In this document: positions 1 to 6,273 of the stretch, one piece after another
Position numbering within the stretch: the stretch's first letter is position 1
Layout of the letters: every line of letters starts with the position of its first letter
Source of the DNA: an uncultured Chitinophagaceae bacterium
GTDB taxonomy: Bacteria; Bacteroidota; Bacteroidia; Chitinophagales; Chitinophagaceae
Direction: 5' to 3'
Assembly: GCA_934502905.1 (NCBI GenBank)
Contig: CAKSVK010000099.1
Span: 1 to 13,284, forward strand
DNA length: 13,284 bases
Translations under genes and position numbers: made by a program
The notes under the pieces: generated by a model
Told to the model about the DNA's origin: nothing
Seen by the model: the letters and a program-made list of their open reading frames with translations, nothing else
Databases searched by the model: none

Positions 1-318
1 AAACCAACTTATTCCACCGGATAGTATATCGGCTTCCATATCTTTAGCAAGATGGATATTTCTAAACAGCAGATCTTTGGAATAATTATCTGTTAACTGA
101 TGATCGTCTTCACACATTAAAATGTATTCATATCCTTCACTGATGGCATTTCGGATAATTTTATTGATACTTTTCCACAGTCCGACGGCTCCTGTTTTAT
201 GATGAAAAGCTTCTGTTAAAGTAACTGCAAATTCATCCCTACCGCAAAACTCTTTCATTATATTTCTTCTTCGTTCGATGCGGCTTTTTAAATTAATTAT
301 ATACGTTTGAATCTTCAC
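1..318 (-). CDS. Glycosyltransferase, GT25-like (LPS/peptide glycosyltransferase family), C-terminus cut by window edge
   Basis: An open frame of 106 codons runs off the left edge, so only the N-terminal part is present. It starts at a GTG (318-316); an in-frame TAA lies two codons upstream, and the next ATG (residue 21) would remove the conserved N-terminus. The start (KIQTYIINLKSR, then ERRR) matches the opening strand and Arg-rich motif of GT25-type transferases. 'GLWKSINKII' and then 'YILMCEDDH' (about residues 65-73) resemble the family's helix and metal/nucleotide-sugar-binding E-D-D motif, and 'DILSGGISWF' is typical of the following strand. The family transfers sugars from nucleotide sugars in the cytoplasm. 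The gene follows the regulator gene by 20 bases on the same strand, so it is probably co-transcribed with it and the VKOR gene. That context hints that a secreted peptide could be the acceptor, but LPS or another glycan is equally possible. Its G+C (about 33%) is low for the window. Confidence 0.7.
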   Translation of the reverse strand, partial: MKIQTYIINLKSRIERRRNIMKEFCGRDEFAVTLTEAFHHKTGAVGLWKSINKIIRNAISEGYEYILMCEDDHQLTDNYSKDLLFRNIHLAKDMEADILSGGISWF

Positions 319-319
319 T

Positions 320-344
320 CCTTATACTTTGAAGTATTTTAAGG
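320..344 (-). promoter_or_regulatory. Inverted repeat/hairpin overlapping the regulator stop codon and the glycosyltransferase start region
   Basis: In the short gap between the HTH gene and the glycosyltransferase gene, ATACTT (324-329) and AAGTAT (332-337) form a 14-base near-palindrome with a two-base centre. Outside it, CCTT (320-323) and AAGG (341-344) also pair, with a three-base bulge. On the minus strand the outer arm contains the AAGG just before the GTG start, so an RNA hairpin here could hide the initiation region. As DNA it has the size of a small operator. Function is inferred only. Confidence 0.35.
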
Positions 345-671
345 ATTTTGACAGGGCTTGAAAATACTGGACTCCGAGAAGCATAGTTTTTCTAAATTGT
401 CTACATTCTTCATTTCCTCTCTTGACAGAACATTATCATATTTATTAAACAAGCATTTTACCATTTCACCATTTTCTTCATAATAATAAGTATTTGCCTG
501 GCGACTAAATTTGATTGGGAACCCCATCTCTCTCATTTCTTGTAAGATTATTGAAAGGCCTCTTTTGCTCATTCTGTTTCTCTGAGCAAAATTGTTGAGA
601 TTTCCCGTTGCTTTTCTTCTAATAAGATAATCAATGAATTGAAGACGTCTTATTTGTCTTAGAATAGCCAT
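339..671 (-). CDS. Small winged helix-turn-helix-like regulator of a Bacteroidota peptide cluster
   Basis: A 110-residue basic protein. Residues 5-20 form a probable first helix, followed by a helix around 24-32, a recognition-type helix around 34-48 ('MSKRGLSIILQEMREMG') and a wing around 51-66 ending in 'TYYYEENGE'. This matches DeoR/HTH_11-like winged-helix folds, and small proteins of this layout often sit beside secreted-peptide clusters in Bacteroidota. No effector-binding domain is visible; the Cys-containing tail after residue 75 is unassigned. The ATG (671-669) starts one base after the TGA of the VKOR gene (TGATATG), so translation is probably coupled. The glycosyltransferase follows after 20 bases. 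It probably regulates the locus, perhaps via the inverted repeats near 324-337 or 2456-2471. The gene is AT-rich, like the glycosyltransferase. The DNA-binding role is well supported by the pattern; its target is inference. Confidence 0.62.
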   Translation of the reverse strand: MAILRQIRRLQFIDYLIRRKATGNLNNFAQRNRMSKRGLSIILQEMREMGFPIKFSRQANTYYYEENGEMVKCLFNKYDNVLSREEMKNVDNLEKLCFSESSIFKPCQNP

Positions 672-672
672 A

Positions 673-2310
673 TCAATATGTTTTAGAAAGCAGGTATTTC
701 AGATCGGCAATAGTATATATTTCCGGAAGCTGATGCCCGTTTATAAAAATGGTGGGTGTAAAACTGATCTGTGTAGCTTCACACCATTTTTTCATCGTCT
801 CCATTTTTTCTCGTTGTTGTTCCAATTGCTGCTTCTCTACCGGGTATTTATCTGCAAATTTTTCATAATCCTTTTCCTGGGCATTATACCAGTTGTCAAG
901 CGCCTGCCGGGCGACAGCTTCGTCATAGTGCTGTGCAATGGCGAGTAGATGCCTTACAGGTGCTGTTCCCGGATCAGCATCATTGCCAGTGGCTGTAAAA
1001 ATGATTTGCAGCGAAACATCCGGATTGGTATGGAGTAATTCTTCCAAAACAGGATGTGCTCTGGCACAGGGTCCACAATAGGGGTTACATACTTTAATCA
1101 CCTGCCAGGCAGCGTTTGGATTGCCCAATAGTATACCTAATCCGTCCGCAGGATGTTGTATCTTTTTTTGCCGCCCCAATAAAGCCTCAAATACCTGCCG
1201 GTTATGTTTTAATCGTTGTAACGATTCGTAATGTGTTTTTCCGCCTTTAGATTCCTTTGTGGCGGGAAGCGAGACATATAGACCTACAGCCGGAAGTACA
1301 AAACAAAATCCTGTAGCAAAATATTCCGAAAACGATAAAGAAGATAAAGGATAATTAAGGAAGTCCCCTGTAAGTACTGTAACTGCCTGCAATAACAGGA
1401 TAGCCTGAACAGCCAGGCAAAGCACACACCATTGCCGGACAATTCTCCACTGATAATAAACAGAAAACAAGGTATAGGGCAATGCCAGTAATGCCAACGC
1501 CCCCGTTAATAAAAGTGTTCCAGGATTATCAGTCCCCTGTGTTAATAAGCAAAGCAACATCCCGGAAAAATAGCAGAACCCGATGGAGCTCCAGCTTATG
1601 CCCATGATACCCGAAGCCTTTGATTGCAACACGGCAGAGCAGTTAAGCTTTTTACCGGCCTGGCAGATATCTTTCAGAACAGGGTTATGCACATCTATCT
1701 CAAACAACAGCAACAGGAAACTGATAATGCAGCCTGCCAGGGTTAATATTAAAAAAACAGCAGGAAAGACAACGGACGACGGGGGATACTGTATAAATAA
1801 CGAGATAATATGTAGTAAGGCTATTGCCGGAATAACAGATAAAGCAAGAGCGTTTAAAAATCGCTTTCTTTTTTCCTCTTTCCTTTTTGCCGGATAACCT
1901 TTTTCCGCCCACGCTTCGCTGCCGTCCAGCAACAATACATGCCCTGCAAACCGACGGGTAAATTCGTCCGCATTTTCTTCTGTCAGCTTGTTTTTCCCGG
2001 GAACCTCATACCATATTTTCCCGGCTGCCGCTTTATGAACGAGAGTAAATACCTGATCACCATTGTGGGTATCCCTGATATGCGCAATAAAAGGAACGGG
2101 GAATTGTGAGAAATTATCAACCTGGGTCTTTAATGCGACATTCTCAACATTATAAGCGTTTAGCGTATCCGAGATACAGAGAAGGCTGGGATAATCAGGA
2201 TGTGTCCGCAGATCATCCCTAAGCGTTGTTTCCGTGATTTTTGCGTCTAACCAACGCATGAGTTTAACAACAGTGTATTCACAGTTTTGTAGGGGTGTGA
2301 TAAGGTTCAT
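673..2310 (-). CDS. Three-part membrane oxidase: degenerate C39-like domain, VKOR domain, thioredoxin domain
   Basis: A 545-residue protein starting at ATG 2310; a TTG two codons upstream (2316) is also in frame but less likely. Residues 1-130 align by eye with the C39 peptidase fold of the neighbouring exporter: Cys10 sits at the nucleophile position, but the His position reads Gln (DQVFTLV) and the Asp position reads Val (EVPG), so the triad is broken. A basic patch (KRKEEKRKR, about 142-150) precedes six hydrophobic segments near 152-174, 180-203, 238-257, 266-287, 295-315 and 329-348. Within these lie the VKOR signatures: loop cysteines C216 and C224 and the CxxC at C295/C298. A DsbA/thioredoxin-like domain follows with C412-G-P-C415 and a likely cis-proline at 519 (SFTPTIF). 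Known VKORs reoxidise a fused or partner thioredoxin using quinone, so this should make disulfides outside the cytoplasm. It diverges from the C39 exporter, suggesting that the exported peptide is disulfide-bonded. The degenerate C39 domain may bind leaders. Confidence 0.88.
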   Translation of the reverse strand: MNLITPLQNCEYTVVKLMRWLDAKITETTLRDDLRTHPDYPSLLCISDTLNAYNVENVALKTQVDNFSQFPVPFIAHIRDTHNGDQVFTLVHKAAAGKIWYEVPGKNKLTEENADEFTRRFAGHVLLLDGSEAWAEKGYPAKRKEEKRKRFLNALALSVIPAIALLHIISLFIQYPPSSVVFPAVFLILTLAGCIISFLLLLFEIDVHNPVLKDICQAGKKLNCSAVLQSKASGIMGISWSSIGFCYFSGMLLCLLTQGTDNPGTLLLTGALALLALPYTLFSVYYQWRIVRQWCVLCLAVQAILLLQAVTVLTGDFLNYPLSSLSFSEYFATGFCFVLPAVGLYVSLPATKESKGGKTHYESLQRLKHNRQVFEALLGRQKKIQHPADGLGILLGNPNAAWQVIKVCNPYCGPCARAHPVLEELLHTNPDVSLQIIFTATGNDADPGTAPVRHLLAIAQHYDEAVARQALDNWYNAQEKDYEKFADKYPVEKQQLEQQREKMETMKKWCEATQISFTPTIFINGHQLPEIYTIADLKYLLSKTY

Positions 2311-2455
2311 AGGCAAGTAAGGTTTATGTATGTTAGTTTATAAAGTTAACAATTTTACTTAATTATCACAAAAGGACCAAAGTTTATCCCCGGTAAAAAA
2401 CCAAAACCTTTACAGGTAGGAGTAAGCACGCCCGGAGTCTGCAACCGGGTTATTT

Positions 2456-2471
2456 CTTACCAGTCGGTAAG
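2456..2471. repeat. Inverted repeat CTTACC-AGTC-GGTAAG, operator-like
   Basis: Two perfect 6-base arms flank four bases. TTACC/GGTAA half-sites around a short centre resemble operators bound by dimeric repressors such as TetR-family proteins. No TetR-family gene is in the window, so the ligand could be the HTH protein encoded at 339-671 or a regulator outside. The same bases can also form an RNA hairpin. The arms are directly visible; the function is inference. Confidence 0.5.
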
Positions 2472-2475
2472 TTTG
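2468..2475 (+). promoter_or_regulatory. Possible Bacteroidota -7 box (TAAGTTTG) for the exporter operon
   Basis: TAAGTTTG is an exact match to the Bacteroidota primary-sigma -7 consensus TAnnTTTG and is the only such match on this strand between the divergent genes. A TTG-type -33 element at the right distance is not evident, and the box overlaps the right arm of the inverted repeat at 2456-2471. If it is real, the leader before ATG 2615 would be about 130 bases and the palindrome would be a repressor site on the promoter. Confidence 0.22.
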
Positions 2476-2614
2476 CATAGAGTGAGATATGGAACGCAAC
2501 CCGTCCGAAAGCAACGGAACTGCCTTATCGATACCACAAAAACAATGCCTTAATTAATTGAAGGGGTATTTTAATTACGGATATTATCATTACATTTAAT
2601 TGTTAATTATCACT

Positions 2615-4834
2615 ATGAAATACATCAGCCGCTTTATTTTTTACAGACAACTCAATGCCATGGACTGCGGCCCCACCTGTCTTAAAATGATTTCCAGGTT
2701 TTACGGGACTTATTTAAATGCAGACTCTTTACGTCATAATGCGGGTTTTAATAAAGCAGGAGTCTCTATGCTGGGCATCAGTGAAACGGCTGAGGACATA
2801 GGCTTCAGGACCCGGGGTGTTAAGATCACATTTCAACAATTGCAACAGGTAATGACGCCATGTATCCTACACTGGGATCAGAATCATTTCGTGGTATTAA
2901 TATCCGTCTCACGAACCAAAGTTAAAATAGCCGACCCGGGCAGAGGCATTATCACTTACAGCCATGCGGAATTCTTTTCGCATTGGCTGACTGCTAAAAA
3001 TAGTGAAGGCGAAGAAACCGGAATCACATTGTTGTTGGAGCCAACGCCCGCATTTTATCAAAGAAAGGGAGACAAAGAAAAAAAGCTGAGCTGGAACCTG
3101 GTCATGCAATACCTGACCAGCAGCCGGTGGCAGATAATCCAGGTGTTTGTTGCTTTGCTTATAACATCTTTGCTACAGTTGATTTTTCCTTTTTTAACGC
3201 AAAGCGTAGTAGATGCAGGCATCAACACACAAAACCTTCAATTTGTTACCGTAGTATTGACAGCACAATTGATGCTTGTTTTTAGCAGAACAATCGTGGA
3301 TTTCATACGAAACCGGTTATTACTGAGGGTTGCCAATATCCTGAACATACAGGTCTTATCCGATTTCTGGATCAAGCTTACTCGGCTACCGGTCTCCTAT
3401 TTTGATGTGCATCATACAGGAGACACCTTACAAAGAATCGGTGATCACCGCCAGATACAGAATTTTCTTACCGGTTCAGCGCTATCCACTCTGTTTTCCG
3501 TAGTCAATTTTGTTATTTATGCGGTAGTATTGATCATGTATAATGTACAATTATTTTTTGTGTTCTGTGCCGGCAGTGCGGTCTATTTTATCTGGATAGC
3601 GTTGTTCATGCGGATACGAAGAAAGCTCAACTATGAAAATTTTCATCTTTCGGCAAAAGAGAACGACGCCACTTTACAATTGATACAAGGCATGCAGGAG
3701 CTAAGGCTTAACAATGCAGAGAAGCAAAAAAGATGGGAGTGGGAAAATATTCAGGCGGCTATCTTTAAGCTTAATTTTAAAAACCTTAACTACAGCCAGT
3801 GGCAGGAAGCCGGAGCAACGTTCATTAACCAGACACAAGGGATCGTCATCAGTTTTATTGTTGCTTATCTCGTAATTGATGGCACGCTTTCTTTGGGGTC
3901 GATGTTGGCTATACAATACATCATAGGACAACTTAGCGCACCGGTGCAGCAATGGATCGGGTTTATGCAAAGCGCGCAGGATGCAAAAATAAGCATGGAA
4001 CGGTTGAATGAAATTCACCAGTTGGATGAAGAAGAGCTTCCGGAAAAAATGTATAGTAAAGAGCTTCCGGAAAACAAAACAATATCGTTAAAGAACCTGT
4101 CTTTCACGTATCCCGGAGCGGGGAATGAACCCGTGTTTGAACATTTTGACCTGGATATTCCGGAAAATAAAATCACGGCCATTGTAGGTACCAGCGGCAG
4201 CGGTAAAACCACCTTAATAAAGCTGCTGTTAAAAGTATATGATCAATATTCAGGAGAAATAAGGGTGGGAGGTAACGACATTCAAGAGGAAGGCATGAAG
4301 TTTGATTTTATCAGCCATGCCCACTGGCGGAACCGGTGTGGGTCGGTGCTGCAGGACGGGTATATCTTTAATGATACGATTGCTAAAAATATAGCAGTCG
4401 GAAGGGAGGAAGTAGACTACAGCAGACTGGTACATAGTTGCAGGATCGCTAATATTCATTTCTTCATAGAGTCGTTACCGAATGGATATTATACAAAGTT
4501 GGGTGTAGAAGGCACGGGCATCAGCCAGGGGCAAAAGCAAAGACTCCTTATAGCAAGGGCCATATATAAGGACCCTGACTATATTTTTTTTGATGAAGCT
4601 ACCAACGCCCTGGACGCAAACAATGAAAAAGTAATTATAGAAAATCTTCAAAAGTTTTTTGAGGGTAGAACGGTGGTGGTTGTAGCGCACCGCTTGAGTA
4701 CGGTAAAAAATGCGGACAAGATAGTAGTAATTGAAAAAGGAAAAATTGTAGAAGAGGGTACCCACAAAACACTAACAGCGCTTAAAGGAAAATATTTTGA
4801 GCTGGTGAAGAACCAACTTGAACTGGGAAACTGA
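2615..4834 (+). CDS. Peptidase domain-containing ABC transporter (C39 bacteriocin-type exporter)
   Basis: 739 residues from ATG 2615; a TTG five codons earlier (2600) is less likely. The N-terminal C39 peptidase domain (about 1-130) has an intact triad: Cys18 in 'MDCGPTC', His91 in 'NHFVVL' and Asp107 in 'ADPG'. The membrane domain covers about 165-450. The nucleotide-binding domain (about 485-739) has Walker A GTSGSGKT (525-532), Q-loop Q580, signature ISQGQ (636-640) in place of LSGGQ, Walker B YIFFDEA (656-662) and the H-loop in AHRLS (His692). Such proteins cut double-glycine leaders from precursor peptides and export the core through the inner membrane as dimers. The gene heads a plus-strand operon with the HlyD adaptor 91 bases behind and diverges from the VKOR-thioredoxin gene, so its cargo is probably a secreted, cysteine-containing peptide. 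A 27-base in-frame partial duplication lies in the linker before the NBD. Substrate unknown: no precursor is in view. Confidence 0.95.
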   Translation: MKYISRFIFYRQLNAMDCGPTCLKMISRFYGTYLNADSLRHNAGFNKAGVSMLGISETAEDIGFRTRGVKITFQQLQQVMTPCILHWDQNHFVVLISVSRTKVKIADPGRGIITYSHAEFFSHWLTAKNSEGEETGITLLLEPTPAFYQRKGDKEKKLSWNLVMQYLTSSRWQIIQVFVALLITSLLQLIFPFLTQSVVDAGINTQNLQFVTVVLTAQLMLVFSRTIVDFIRNRLLLRVANILNIQVLSDFWIKLTRLPVSYFDVHHTGDTLQRIGDHRQIQNFLTGSALSTLFSVVNFVIYAVVLIMYNVQLFFVFCAGSAVYFIWIALFMRIRRKLNYENFHLSAKENDATLQLIQGMQELRLNNAEKQKRWEWENIQAAIFKLNFKNLNYSQWQEAGATFINQTQGIVISFIVAYLVIDGTLSLGSMLAIQYIIGQLSAPVQQWIGFMQSAQDAKISMERLNEIHQLDEEELPEKMYSKELPENKTISLKNLSFTYPGAGNEPVFEHFDLDIPENKITAIVGTSGSGKTTLIKLLLKVYDQYSGEIRVGGNDIQEEGMKFDFISHAHWRNRCGSVLQDGYIFNDTIAKNIAVGREEVDYSRLVHSCRIANIHFFIESLPNGYYTKLGVEGTGISQGQKQRLLIARAIYKDPDYIFFDEATNALDANNEKVIIENLQKFFEGRTVVVVAHRLSTVKNADKIVVIEKGKIVEEGTHKTLTALKGKYFELVKNQLELGN
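4033..4074 (+). repeat. 15-bp direct repeat (AGAGCTTCCGGAAAA) in the exporter linker
   Basis: The 15 bases at 4033-4047 recur exactly at 4060-4074, a period of 27 bases (nine codons). In protein they encode the doublet EELPEK and KELPENK between the membrane and ATP-binding domains. The repeat preserves the frame, so it looks like a small tolerated tandem duplication in a flexible linker. Confidence 0.75.
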
Positions 4835-4857
4835 AAACTATCAACGGGGCCGCTTTC

Positions 4858-4902
4858 CCACCACAGGTCGAATTTTTCTCCCGCAAAGAGGTTCTGCGGT
4901 GG
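4858..4902 (+). promoter_or_regulatory. Imperfect hairpin in the exporter-HlyD gap
   Basis: CCACCACAG (4858-4866) can pair with CTGCGGTGG (4894-4902), nine positions with one mismatch, around a 27-base loop. It sits in the 91-base gap after the exporter stop and ends 23 bases before the HlyD start at 4926. No T-run follows, so it is not an obvious intrinsic terminator. It might tune exporter-to-adaptor stoichiometry or be chance. Confidence 0.25.
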
Positions 4903-4925
4903 AACTAAAAATAAACATACAAAAA

Positions 4926-6263
4926 ATGAAGAAGGAGATCAACATTTCGCAGTTACCGGAGGCTGATCTGTCATCCGTTTCATTGAATGGCAACATGCAA
5001 CTTCGTTCCGAAATGGCGCAGGAGATCATCAGCCGCAAGCCTGCCAGTTTTGAGAAGTGGGCTTTGCTTATTTTTCTTTCGATATTACTGTTGATCATTG
5101 CAGTAGCCGGGTTTATCAGATATCCCGATATCATTGAGGGAACTGCATTATTGACCGGTAAGAATGCGCCCAAAGAAGTAGTAACAAGGTTTAATGGACG
5201 ACTGACAGGGCTATTTGTAGAGAACAACCAGGTAGTTAAAGCAAACCAGGTACTTGGATGGATTGAGGGTGCTGCTGACCCGAAAGAGGTAATAAAATTA
5301 TCAGAAAATCTTGATAGCGCTGCAAAGTTATTGGCTAATGATCACCTGGAAGAGTTATCCGGGCTGTTTATTTACCGAATGGAAAACCTAGGTGAGCTGC
5401 AGGGTGGATACCAGACATTTATAACAGCCTGGCAACAGTTCAATGATTACCTCATTAATGGCTTTTTTGTAAAAAGGAAGGATATGTTGTTGCACGATAT
5501 CGGGTCTCTTCAACATATCCGGCAAAAGACGATTGAACAAAAGGAGCTTAAAATAGAAGAGAATAAGCTGGCAAAAAAAACTTTTGAAATGAATGAGGTG
5601 TTATATAAGGAAAAAATCATCTCGGAAGAAGAATACCGGACAGCGCAAAGCATTTATATGAATAAGCTGGTAACCATCCCGCAACTGGAGGCAACCATCA
5701 GCTCTCAGGACAACATGATCAGGGACAAGCAAAAGGAGATCAACCAGGTAGAACACGATATTCTGCAACAACAGAAGTTATTTGAGCAGGCTTTGTTCAC
5801 TTTGAAAAGCGCTGCCGAAGACTGGATCATACGGTTTGTGTTGCGAAGTCCCGTAGATGGAAAAGTTGCGTTTACGCTACCCTTGCAGGAAAATCAATTT
5901 GTAGAGCAGGGAAAGTTGCTTGCCTACATTACTCCTGAAGATGCAGGTTACTATGCAGAAGTAAAGCTGGCTCAGCACAATTTTGGCCGGGTGGATACAG
6001 GAATGAAAGTGCAGTTACGATTTGACGCCTTCCCCTACCAGGAAGTTGGGTTTATCCCGGGAAAGCTGGGCTACCTATCCGGCACAGCAATAGACAGTGG
6101 ATTTTTGGGGAGAGTGGAGCTGCCATCGCTCTCAACCAGCAGGAATAAAGAGATTCCCTTTAAAAACGGGCTAAAGGCGCGGGCACTGGTTATTACCCGT
6201 GATATGTCGTTGCTGCAAAGAATATACTATGGTATAACCAGATCACTTGAAATGAATAAGTAG
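4926..6263 (+). CDS. HlyD-family secretion protein (membrane fusion protein of the C39 exporter)
   Basis: 445 residues from ATG 4926. The frame stays open upstream to an ATG at 4818 that overlaps the exporter end, but those 36 residues look non-conserved, and 4926 gives a usual N-terminus (MKKEINISQLPEA). A cytoplasmic tail of about 44 residues is followed by one membrane helix (about 45-64). A first lipoyl-like half-domain lies at about 84-115 (RFNGRLTGLFVENNQ), a long Gln/Glu/Lys-rich coiled coil at about 185-300, and the second lipoyl half at about 303-336 (LRSPVDGKV). A beta-barrel-like region precedes the C-terminus. HlyD-type adaptors span the periplasm and join the inner-membrane ABC exporter to an outer-membrane channel. 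No channel gene is present, so a genome-encoded TolC-like protein is presumably used. It follows the exporter on the same strand and is followed after 10 bases by the HU-CCDC81-like gene. Confidence 0.92.
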   Translation: MKKEINISQLPEADLSSVSLNGNMQLRSEMAQEIISRKPASFEKWALLIFLSILLLIIAVAGFIRYPDIIEGTALLTGKNAPKEVVTRFNGRLTGLFVENNQVVKANQVLGWIEGAADPKEVIKLSENLDSAAKLLANDHLEELSGLFIYRMENLGELQGGYQTFITAWQQFNDYLINGFFVKRKDMLLHDIGSLQHIRQKTIEQKELKIEENKLAKKTFEMNEVLYKEKIISEEEYRTAQSIYMNKLVTIPQLEATISSQDNMIRDKQKEINQVEHDILQQQKLFEQALFTLKSAAEDWIIRFVLRSPVDGKVAFTLPLQENQFVEQGKLLAYITPEDAGYYAEVKLAQHNFGRVDTGMKVQLRFDAFPYQEVGFIPGKLGYLSGTAIDSGFLGRVELPSLSTSRNKEIPFKNGLKARALVITRDMSLLQRIYYGITRSLEMNK

Positions 6264-6273
6264 GTATTCTTTT

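Larger units (their letters stand above)
2415..2535. ncRNA. Candidate structured RNA or cis-regulatory element (unassigned)
   Basis: Three hairpins sit in about 120 bases. CCCGG (2431-2435) pairs with CCGGG (2445-2449) around a nine-base loop. CTTACC (2456-2461) pairs with GGTAAG (2466-2471) around a four-base loop. CCGT (2501-2504) pairs with ACGG (2514-2517). TGCAA in the first loop (2440-2444) can also pair with TTGCA (2473-2477) after the second hairpin, which would form a pseudoknot. GGTA (2415-2418) and TACC (2532-2535) could close the whole. The pentamer GCAAC occurs three times (2441, 2496, 2511). It matches no riboswitch consensus I know. Strand is undetermined; if on the plus strand it would be the 5' leader of the exporter mRNA. 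Confidence 0.25.
2311..2614. other. Divergent intergenic region between the VKOR gene and the C39 exporter gene
   Basis: 304 bases without a convincing gene. The outer parts are AT-rich, while 2415-2535 is richer in G+C and dense in small hairpins, listed separately. The longest ATG-started frames inside are only about 22 codons on each strand (plus from 2489, minus from 2478); neither shows a GG-type leader or a conserved look. The promoters for both divergent operons must lie here. Confidence 0.8.

Noticed and set aside
2415..2535. Known riboswitch (cobalamin, c-di-GMP, TPP) or tRNA/tmRNA fragment
   Set aside because: I compared core consensus motifs from memory and found none matching; the element is left unassigned.
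2478..2557. Short ATG frames of about 22 codons on each strand in the divergent region, considered as precursor peptides
   Set aside because: Neither has a GG/GA cleavage motif, a leader-like helix or a Cys-rich core, and both overlap the hairpin-rich segment.
4818..4925. Upstream extension of the HlyD frame from ATG 4818, overlapping the exporter end
   Set aside because: The 36 extra residues (start MNWETENYQRG) look like translated intergenic DNA, and ATG 4926 gives a normal HlyD N-terminus before the membrane helix.
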